Assembly (NCBI GenBank): GCA_937959095.1
Contig: CALGLY010000282.1
Location: 1 to 11,244, forward strand
Direction: 5' to 3'
DNA: 11,244 bases
Source: an uncultured Saprospiraceae bacterium
Lineage (GTDB): Bacteria; Bacteroidota; Bacteroidia; Chitinophagales; Saprospiraceae
The notes below the pieces were generated by a model, which saw only the letters and a program-made list of their open reading frames with translations, had not been told where the DNA came from and did not search any database. The position numbers and the translations under genes were made by a program. Below are positions 1 through 6,145 of this stretch, piece by piece; positions within the stretch are counted from its first letter, which is position 1; every line of letters starts with the position of its first letter.

Positions 1-200
1 AAGAAATTGGGATGCACAGTTTGCGCGGCGGTACTATAGTGGGCGAACACAGCGTTATTTTTGCAGGAGAAGATGAAATTTTAGAAATTAAACACACCGC
101 ATTATCCAAGAAAATATTTGCTAAAGGCGCAATTCGAGCAGCCCAATGGGTGCAGCAGCAAAGCGCAGGCTTATATACGATGGAGGATGTGATAGCTTAA
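1..200 (+). CDS. dapB: 4-hydroxy-tetrahydrodipicolinate reductase, C-terminal end (partial)
   Basis: Only the last 65 codons are in the window; the gene enters from the left edge, reading from base 3, and ends with TAA at 198-200. The visible piece contains MHSLRGGTIVGEH, then FAGEDEILEIKHTALSK and a final AGLYTM segment. These match the conserved C-terminal part of DapB, where the RGG..GEH loop and the helix after HTA belong to the substrate-binding/tetramerisation domain. DapB reduces (hydroxy-)tetrahydrodipicolinate with NAD(P)H in the diaminopimelate/lysine pathway in the cytoplasm. The N-terminal nucleotide-binding fold and the catalytic histidine motif lie outside the window, so intactness cannot be judged. 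nudK follows after 15 bp, which suggests co-transcription. Confidence 0.9.
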   Translation, partial: EIGMHSLRGGTIVGEHSVIFAGEDEILEIKHTALSKKIFAKGAIRAAQWVQQQSAGLYTMEDVIA

Positions 201-215
201 AGAGGAACAAGTCTA

Positions 216-797
216 ATGAAAAACGAACGCATTAAAATTAAGCAGACAGAACTACTATCGGATAATTGGTACACTCTCAATAAAATAACCTATGACTACC
301 AGAAAGCCGATGGCACATGGGAAACCCAATCTAGAGAAACTTATGATAGAGGCAATGGTGCGACCATATTGCTATACAATACCGAACAAAAAACAATAAT
401 CTTAACTCGACAATTTAGGTTGCCTACCTATGTAAATGGTAATGAAAATGGCATGTTAATCGAAGCCTGTGCAGGCTTACTGGACAAAGACAATGCAGAA
501 GATTGCATTCGGAAAGAAACCGAAGAAGAAACAGGCTATAAAGTTTCTGATGTTCGGAAGATATTCGAGTCTTATATGTCACCAGGTTCTGTCACCGAAA
601 TCCTTTACTTTTTTGTAGCAGCCTACACCAAAGATATGAAAGTGAGCGAAGGTGGTGGATTGGAAGAAGAACAAGAAAATATAGAAGTACTAGAGCTAGA
701 TTTTGAGACTGCTTACAATATGATTGATACTGGAGAAATAAAAGATGGAAAAACCATTATGCTTTTGCAATACGCGAAGCTGCATCAATTAGTTTGA
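216..797 (+). CDS. nudK: GDP-mannose pyrophosphatase NudK (Nudix hydrolase)
   Basis: The 193-aa product is very close in length and sequence to E. coli NudK, a homodimeric Nudix hydrolase that splits GDP-mannose (and related sugar nucleotides) into GMP and sugar-1-phosphate. The family-typical block DRGNGATILLYN is at residues 44-55, RQFRLPTYVNGNE at 65-77, and the Nudix box spans about 87-108. In the box the metal-binding glutamates E101, E104 and E105 and the closing G107 are present; the earlier box position, Glu in the E. coli enzyme, is N93 here. Downstream, YMSPGSVTE (120-128) and GEIKDGKT are also NudK hallmarks. The start is supported by AGAGGA at 201-206, nine bases before the ATG, a good Shine-Dalgarno for this phylum. 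It sits between dapB and the DUF6940 gene, probably in one operon. The substrate is inferred from similarity. Confidence 0.92.
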   Translation: MKNERIKIKQTELLSDNWYTLNKITYDYQKADGTWETQSRETYDRGNGATILLYNTEQKTIILTRQFRLPTYVNGNENGMLIEACAGLLDKDNAEDCIRKETEEETGYKVSDVRKIFESYMSPGSVTEILYFFVAAYTKDMKVSEGGGLEEEQENIEVLELDFETAYNMIDTGEIKDGKTIMLLQYAKLHQLV

Positions 798-813
798 TAA
801 AACAATAAACCTC

Positions 814-1398
814 ATGTGGAAAAGAATTGAAGTAACCTTAGCAGGCGAAGTGACGAAATATCGAATCACACAAAAGGATAAGGTGATAACGTATGCAGAG
901 TGGATTCAACTCTTGAAGGAATCAACTGAATTTAGTAACTTTTTTATTGAGCTACTGAAATCAAATAAGTATGCAGGGTATTTTTGGGAAGTGAAGCCAA
1001 TCACGATAGATAGACTCCACGAAGAATTTGAATTTGTGTTAGTAAATAGTAGCATACTCCCAAATATACAAGCCGATGAAACATCTTTCAGCACATATTT
1101 TGTAGCAGGAAAGAAGGTTGTTACCTTCTCGAATCTGAGAGGCGATGCTCAATTGGTCGTTCCTACTAAAATAGAAAAACCTGCTTGTTATGCACACTTA
1201 GCAAAATTTGTACGAAATGCATCATCTACGCAACAAATAGCTTTTTGGAAGATCGTCGCTCAAGAATATGAACAAGCCATTGGAGAAGCTCCAAAGTGGT
1301 TAAGCACTGCTGGATTAGGGGTCTATTGGTTGCATGTACGCATTGATTCAAGACCAAAATATTACCGTTATCAGTCGTATAAAAAACCTATCAAATAA
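814..1398 (+). CDS. DUF6940 family protein
   Basis: The 194-aa protein has no known function. It resembles the DUF6940 family found in scattered bacteria. Seen conserved-looking blocks are FFIELL (43-48), YFWEVKP (56-62), FEFVLV (72-77), FSNLRGDAQLVVP (105-117), CYAHLAKFVR (125-134), and a strong C-terminal signature from W162 to Y186 including LSTAGLGVYWLHVRIDSRP and KYYRY. The abundance of invariant-type W, H, R and D residues in the last block suggests a ligand- or catalysis-related site, but this is only inference. No signal peptide or membrane segment is seen, so it is probably cytoplasmic. It starts 16 bp after nudK without a clear Shine-Dalgarno and is likely the last gene of a dapB-nudK-DUF6940 transcription unit. 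The family assignment is from memory of the motif pattern. Confidence 0.75.
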   Translation: MWKRIEVTLAGEVTKYRITQKDKVITYAEWIQLLKESTEFSNFFIELLKSNKYAGYFWEVKPITIDRLHEEFEFVLVNSSILPNIQADETSFSTYFVAGKKVVTFSNLRGDAQLVVPTKIEKPACYAHLAKFVRNASSTQQIAFWKIVAQEYEQAIGEAPKWLSTAGLGVYWLHVRIDSRPKYYRYQSYKKPIK

Positions 1399-1400
1399 CA

Positions 1401-1520
1401 TCACCCCCGAATTGTATCCAATATTTTATTCACCGTTGCGGCATCTTCTTTGCTGATGACGCTTAGTTGGACATCCATTTTATGTTCTAGCAACTCACTT
1501 GCTTCTAATTTGCACCTGTT
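1401..1520 (-). pseudogene. possible gene-tail remnant, unrecognised
   Basis: On the minus strand an open frame of 39 codons ends in TGA at 1403-1401 and is closed upstream by an in-frame TAA. Its translation includes LEASELLEHKMDVQL followed by SVISKEDAATVNKILDTIRG, a protein-like composition (charged helix with regular leucines) unlike the surrounding AT-rich non-coding DNA. The + strand sequence here is also less AT-rich than what follows from about 1540. It could be the C-terminal tail of a gene whose body was deleted, or a very small protein starting at the internal Met (25 aa). No family is recognised and no ribosome site was found. Confidence 0.3.
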
Positions 1521-1695
1521 TTAAGAATGTTTTTCTTGAAAGAATACTATAATTTACCCAAATAAAATTCCGCAAAAAGCCCTAATTCCCCCAACAAATC
1601 AAAGAAAATCCTTGTAATACAAAAAGCACAGAAAAAACACAAAATTCAGCAAATAAAATTTTGCGTACAAACGTCTTTTTTAAGCAAAGAATCAT

Positions 1696-1703
1696 TACAT
1701 TTG
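1696..1703 (+). promoter_or_regulatory. probable atpD promoter, -7 element TACATTTG
   Basis: TACATTTG fits the Bacteroidota primary-sigma -7 consensus TAnnTTTG and is followed by GCAGC. No convincing TTTG -33 box lies about 19-21 bases upstream (the area is a T run, 1676-1682), so only half of the promoter is supported. If used, transcription would start near 1710 and give an atpD leader of about 165 nt, which includes the palindrome at 1776-1870. The same octamer precedes the EAD11 gene (4512-4519). Confidence 0.5.
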
Positions 1704-1775
1704 CAGCAAAATTAACAAACTGTTAAAAAAGGGATTTCTAAAGCTTTTTTAAGAGCTTGGTAATCAACAATATAG

Positions 1776-3395
<1,620 letters not shown>

Positions 3396-3462
3396 TGATG
3401 AATTATGAGTGATGAGTGATGAATATGGTTCATTACTCATTACTCATCACTCTTAACTCATA
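3396..3462. repeat. heptamer-repeat hairpin between atpD and atpC
   Basis: The left arm (about 3398-3423) is built of GAGTGAT repeats and the right arm (about 3429-3461) of ATTACTC/ATCACTC repeats. The arms pair over ATGA-TTA-GAGTGATGAGT with few mismatches, and the right arm has one heptamer more than the left. It starts at the base after the atpD stop codon and ends about 12 bp before atpC. No T tract follows, so it is probably not a terminator. It may be a dispersed palindromic element, or an RNA structure that adjusts atpC relative to atpD through mRNA processing or partial attenuation. Confidence 0.8.
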
Positions 3463-3473
3463 TCTATAATAAC

Positions 3474-3722
3474 ATGAATCTTTCCGTCTTAACCGCTGAA
3501 CGTTCTATTTTTGAAGGTCCTATCCAATCGGTACAAGTACCGGGCGTATTGGGGCAGTTTCAAGTATTGAACAATCACGCAGCTATTGTGTCGGCACTAG
3601 AAGCTGGCCCAGTGACTATCGTGAAAGACAATGGCGAAAACGTACAATTCAATATCGAACAAGGCTTTATCGAAGTACTGAATAATGAGGCATCGCTTTT
3701 GGTGCAGGGTGTGGTGGAGTAA
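3474..3722 (+). CDS. atpC: F1F0 ATP synthase epsilon subunit, short form
   Basis: The 82-aa product matches the N-terminal beta-sandwich domain of the epsilon subunit, which binds gamma and the c-ring in the central stalk. Seen: LSVLTAERSIFEG at 3-15, QVPGVLGQFQVLNNHAAIVSAL (22-43, containing the conserved G-x-L-G-x-x-x-x-L-x-x-H-A core with H35), and GFIEVLNNEASLLVQG (64-79). The C-terminal helical hairpin found in E. coli epsilon (about 50 further residues), which can inhibit ATP hydrolysis, is absent. This short form is common in Bacteroidota and does not look like a truncation, since the stop follows the last strand and a strong hairpin ends the transcript. It lies 78 bp after atpD and is most probably transcribed with it. 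Confidence 0.95.
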   Translation: MNLSVLTAERSIFEGPIQSVQVPGVLGQFQVLNNHAAIVSALEAGPVTIVKDNGENVQFNIEQGFIEVLNNEASLLVQGVVE

Positions 3723-3749
3723 ACTTCTGAACGTTTTTTGTTCTTTTTT

Positions 3750-3787
3750 CAACAAGCGTCAAGGGCTACGGTCTTTGACGCTTGTTG
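3750..3787 (+). terminator. stem-loop after atpDC, probable terminator
   Basis: A perfect 13-bp inverted repeat, CAACAAGCGTCAA (3750-3762) and TTGACGCTTGTTG (3775-3787), encloses a 12-nt loop, 27 bp after the atpC stop codon. The downstream T tract is weak (TGTTT), while T-rich DNA lies upstream. It is thus not a textbook Rho-independent terminator, but its position and strength support a transcript 3' end or RNA-stabilising hairpin. Confidence 0.65.
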
Positions 3788-3833
3788 TGTTTAGGGGAAA
3801 AATTGCTTAAATTGCAAGACAAAAGCACCACCA

Positions 3834-4436
3834 ATGCAAGCAATAAAAATAGAACAGCATTCCATAGCAGCCTATTTCGACCTATTAGAGCAATCGGATG
3901 AACGCCTAGAATATCACAATGGCGAAGTTGTGATGATGGCTGGAGGAACACGTAATCATAGTTCTATAGGCAACAATATCAATGGTGAAATTCGTGCCGC
4001 TTTGAAAGGACGTTCTGATTGCAGACCATTCAATAATGATTTGAAAGTCTACATCGAAAAAACCAACTCTTTTGTTTTCCCTGATGGCATGGTAGTTTGT
4101 GGTGAGACAAAGCTGTATAAAAATAGTGAATCTGTTATTACCAACCCCAAACTCGTCATAGAAGTCCTCTCCAAATCAACGCAAGGCTACGACCGAGGCG
4201 ATAAATTCCATAAATACTGTTCCCTAGATTCCTTTTGCGAATATATACTCATTGACCAATATCAACCCGTCATAGACACCCTTTTCAGAGCAGAGAAAGG
4301 ACTTTGGCAAATGCGGACTACGATTGGCTTAGAGCAATCCATCTACCTGCACTCCATAGATGCAACGATTGAACTAGAAGATATTTATCGGAATACGGTG
4401 GGTTTGGCAGAGCCGCAGTTTCGCTTGGATGTGTAG
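3834..4436 (+). CDS. Uma2 family endonuclease (DUF820, PD-(D/E)XK fold)
   Basis: The 200-aa protein matches the Uma2/DUF820 family of putative restriction-like nucleases, abundant in cyanobacteria and some Bacteroidota, often as scattered paralogues of unknown role. Seen: ERLEYHNGEVVMMAGG (23-38), with the conserved glutamates near the N-terminus; NHSSIGNNI (41-49); FVFPDGMVV (80-88) with the likely metal-binding D84; and PKLVIEVLSKSTQGYDRGDK (105-124), where E110 is the second acidic residue, followed by YILIDQYQP (137-145). Both core acidic positions are kept, so the nuclease fold appears intact. There is no clear Shine-Dalgarno; the ATG chosen is followed directly by the family-like N-terminus. 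It stands after the atpDC hairpin and before the EAD11 gene. Whether it belongs functionally to the conflict-type genes that follow is unknown. Confidence 0.85.
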   Translation: MQAIKIEQHSIAAYFDLLEQSDERLEYHNGEVVMMAGGTRNHSSIGNNINGEIRAALKGRSDCRPFNNDLKVYIEKTNSFVFPDGMVVCGETKLYKNSESVITNPKLVIEVLSKSTQGYDRGDKFHKYCSLDSFCEYILIDQYQPVIDTLFRAEKGLWQMRTTIGLEQSIYLHSIDATIELEDIYRNTVGLAEPQFRLDV

Positions 4437-4511
4437 GATTTAGGCTATAGATCATTACACCTGAACTCCAACAAATCATGCCCTATACAATGAAAAATCA
4501 AAAACAGTCCT

Positions 4512-4519
4512 TACATTTG
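4512..4519 (+). promoter_or_regulatory. probable promoter -7 element TACATTTG before the EAD11 gene
   Basis: TACATTTG fits the Bacteroidota TAnnTTTG consensus and ends 28 bp before the ATG at 4548. The sequence upstream (4480-4500) has no obvious TTTG -33 box. Transcription would start near 4526, leaving a short A-rich leader without a Shine-Dalgarno. This suggests the EAD11 gene has its own promoter and is not simply read from the Uma2 gene. Confidence 0.45.
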
Positions 4520-4547
4520 AAAAACAATAAAAAAAACCTCCAACCAC

Positions 4548-5201
4548 ATGGCAATAGACGTTTTAGAACTACAACAACAGATAGCAGCAGGACAAACAGG
4601 AAAAACAATTAAGCAATTAGTAGCGCAATCGACGGAGCTGCAACCTACGGAACTACAAACCCAACTACTACACCTTTCTGCCAGATGGAGCAATTTGGAA
4701 CAACAAATCCAAATGGACATCATTTCGTTGGGTGATGCTAATATACAGCGACAAAAAATCACCTTGAGTTTACTGGAATTGCTGAAAAAGTTAGAAATAC
4801 CCAACAATACCGCACTCGCCATTCATTGCTCCACCAATAAAGGCAAAGAAAATCTACGCTTTCGAGCAGGCGAAACCCTGCAATTGTTCTATAAAGTGAC
4901 ACAGCCCTGCCATGTGAGAGTCCTCTACAAATTGGCAGATGGACGCACCATTTTGTTGCACAATGACTTGGAAATACCCAAGCCCCAAGTGGGCAAGCAG
5001 CAACTACTCAACGAATTTGAAGTAAGCGCACCACTAGGCAAAGAACAAGTGTTTTTTTATGCACAAGCCAGTGCGTTTGCACCGCTTGATACCCGAGCTA
5101 CTGCCGATGGTTATACCGAAGTGCTAGAAGAAAATAGCAGAGGTTTAAAACCGATTACTCCAAAAGCAGCAGACCAACTAGAAATAGAAACTTATTCGTA
5201 A
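4548..5201 (+). CDS. effector-associated domain (EAD11-like) protein with DUF4384-like domain
   Basis: The 217-aa protein has two parts. Residues about 3-82 look like effector-associated domain 11, a small helical adaptor domain: ELQQQIAAGQTGKTIKQL at the start, then LHLSARWSNLEQQIQMDIIS (41-60), and RQKITLSLLELLKKL (68-82), matching the family pattern of a helix with R..NLE..... GlIs followed by a second helix ending in LL..L. Residues about 100-190 resemble DUF4384, a beta-rich domain often joined to caspase-like peptidases or kinases: FRAGETLQLFYKVTQPCHVRVLYKLADG is split by the usual gYvRvLY-type strand (120-131), followed by APLGKEQVFFYAQAS (161-175). EADs are thought to bring effectors together by like-with-like binding in NTP-dependent conflict systems. 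No catalytic motif, signal peptide or membrane segment is visible, so it is probably an adaptor or sensor. A caspase remnant lies 36 bp beyond its stop, in the same frame. Confidence 0.72.
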   Translation: MAIDVLELQQQIAAGQTGKTIKQLVAQSTELQPTELQTQLLHLSARWSNLEQQIQMDIISLGDANIQRQKITLSLLELLKKLEIPNNTALAIHCSTNKGKENLRFRAGETLQLFYKVTQPCHVRVLYKLADGRTILLHNDLEIPKPQVGKQQLLNEFEVSAPLGKEQVFFYAQASAFAPLDTRATADGYTEVLEENSRGLKPITPKAADQLEIETYS

Positions 5202-5202
5202 C

Positions 5203-5220
5203 GACCAAATTTATTTGGTC
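5203..5220. repeat. perfect 8-bp inverted repeat after the EAD11 gene
   Basis: GACCAAAT (5203-5210), TT, ATTTGGTC (5213-5220) begins two bases after the stop codon. It may act as a short RNA hairpin or a protein-binding palindrome. No T tract follows, so a terminator is not well supported. It lies next to the apparent deletion junction of the caspase gene. Confidence 0.5.
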
Positions 5221-5237
5221 ACGCCAAAACTAGCTAA

Positions 5238-5549
5238 AACAAAAAGGAAACTTGGCGCACAGAAAACAAAAGACCGAAATGCACACTTCTAATTATGTTT
5301 TCCTCCTCTACAGGTAGGCAATATTCTCTAGAAAGTAGCCACTGGAAAAATGGCGCATTCACCAAAGCCCTCGTAGAAGGACTCAATGGCGGTGCAGACG
5401 TGATGCAAAAAGGCAAAATCACCTGCAAAAGCTTAGATGCCTACTTGGTAGAGCGCGTGAAAGCCTTGACAGACCGAAAGCAAGCTCCTGTTACCACTTA
5501 TCCGCCCGATACACAGGATTTTCCGATTGCATTGGTGTTTGGTGATTAA
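5238..5549 (+). pseudogene. caspase-family (peptidase C14) gene remnant, C-terminal p10-like part only
   Basis: The open frame starts after an in-frame TAA (5235-5237) and runs to TAA at 5547-5549. The first ATG is at 5295, giving 84 aa. From about 5286 the translation matches the C-terminal end of bacterial caspase-like peptidases: FSSSTGRQYSLESSHWKNG, GAFTKALVEGL, a GKITCKSLDAYLVERVKAL segment, then KQAPVTTYPP and the closing DFPIALVFGD. The preceding p20-like part with the catalytic His-Gly and Asp-x-Cys motifs is missing, and the codons before 5286 show no caspase similarity. The gene has therefore lost its 5' two thirds and cannot be an active peptidase. It remains possible that the 84-aa piece is still made. 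It follows the EAD11/DUF4384 gene in the same frame and precedes the GNAT gene by 15 bp. Confidence 0.82.
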
Positions 5550-5564
5550 ATAAAAATAAATAAA

Positions 5565-6014
5565 ATGAAAGCAAATATTCGTAAAGCAAGCCTCCAAGAT
5601 TTACCCGCAGTCCATCATTTAGTACGCGAATTAGCGATATACGAAAAGGAAGAAGCTGCCTTCACGGCGGCCTTGAGTGTGTATGAGGAAAATTTTAAAC
5701 AAGGCGTGTTCGATGTGATTGTAGCAGAAATGGAAGGGAAGGTAATTGGCATTTGTATCTACTATTTAACCTTTTCTACTTGGAAAGGAAGAATGCTTTA
5801 TTTAGAAGATTTTGTGGTAGAAGAAGCTTATCGCAGATATGGAGTAGGGCAACTACTCTTTGATGTTTTGTTAGAAGAAGCCAAAAATTTAAATTGCCAA
5901 CTCGCAAAATGGCAAGTCCTAGACTGGAATGAACCTGCAATCAATTTCTACAAAAAGAATAAAGCTATCATCGAAACGAATTGGTGGACGGCTAAAATCT
6001 TCCTTGAAGATTAA
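5565..6014 (+). CDS. GNAT family N-acetyltransferase, spermidine/spermine acetyltransferase-like
   Basis: The 149-aa protein is a single GNAT domain of full length. It begins IRKASLQDLPAVHHLVRELA (5-24), the usual first strand and helix. The central strand GKVIGICIYYLTFSTW (58-73) and LYLEDFVVEEAYR (78-90) lead into the acetyl-CoA pyrophosphate-binding motif RRYGVG (90-95, R-x-x-G-x-G). It ends with VLDWNEPAINFYKK (118-131), where Y129 is at the place of the usual general acid. The LYLEDFFV..yR and WNEPaInFYK blocks are characteristic of the diamine/SSAT1-like branch, which transfers acetyl groups from acetyl-CoA to polyamines; thialysine acetylation is an alternative. Cytoplasmic. It may be read from the same transcript as the caspase remnant. 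Its 3' end abuts a long palindromic element. Confidence 0.88.
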   Translation: MKANIRKASLQDLPAVHHLVRELAIYEKEEAAFTAALSVYEENFKQGVFDVIVAEMEGKVIGICIYYLTFSTWKGRMLYLEDFVVEEAYRRYGVGQLLFDVLLEEAKNLNCQLAKWQVLDWNEPAINFYKKNKAIIETNWWTAKIFLED

Positions 6015-6143
6015 CGGTTGCCCTTTGGGGCTTGATGGTCGTTGCGCTTGACGGATTTTTTTCTTTCAGAAAAAATTATTTCCCGTCTACCCTCAAATCT
6101 GCGAAGCAGATGCCCGTCCACCGTCAAGCCCAAAGGGCGACCG
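6015..6143. repeat. long composite palindrome between convergent genes, likely bidirectional terminator or dispersed element
   Basis: The outer arms are 6015-6039 and 6120-6143; both contain GCCCTTTGGG/CCCAAAGGGC and CTTGAYGGT words and pair over about 23 of 25 positions. A second left-hand word, GCTTGACGG (6046-6054), pairs perfectly with CCGTCAAGC (6121-6129) and thus competes with the outer arm. Inside are an AT hairpin (6057-6064 with 6068-6075) and ATCTGC-GAA-GCAGAT (6097-6111). The element begins at the base after the GNAT stop codon and ends just before the stop codon (6146-6148) of the minus-strand gene, so it could end transcripts from both sides. Confidence 0.75.
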
Positions 6144-6145
6144 TC

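Noticed and set aside
3396..3462. CRISPR-like or tandem array in the GAGTGAT heptamers
   Set aside because: Units are 7 bp without spacers and arranged as an inverted repeat; it is a hairpin, not an array.
3474..3722. atpC as a truncated gene
   Set aside because: The short epsilon subunit without the C-terminal helices is a regular form in Bacteroidota, and the stop falls cleanly after the beta-sandwich.
3766..3951. 61-codon minus-strand open frame over the atpDC hairpin and the Uma2 start
   Set aside because: It is composed of the hairpin and antisense of the Uma2 gene, with no independent support.
4511..4822. 103-codon minus-strand open frame rich in Cys and Ser
   Set aside because: It is antisense to the EAD11 domain; the Cys/Ser richness comes from Gln/Thr/Ala codons of the real gene read in reverse.
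4548..5549. A single EAD11-DUF4384-caspase protein made by stop-codon read-through
   Set aside because: The two parts are in the same frame, but two TAA codons (5199-5201 and 5235-5237) separate them and the caspase part lacks its catalytic half. A same-frame relation occurs by chance one time in three.
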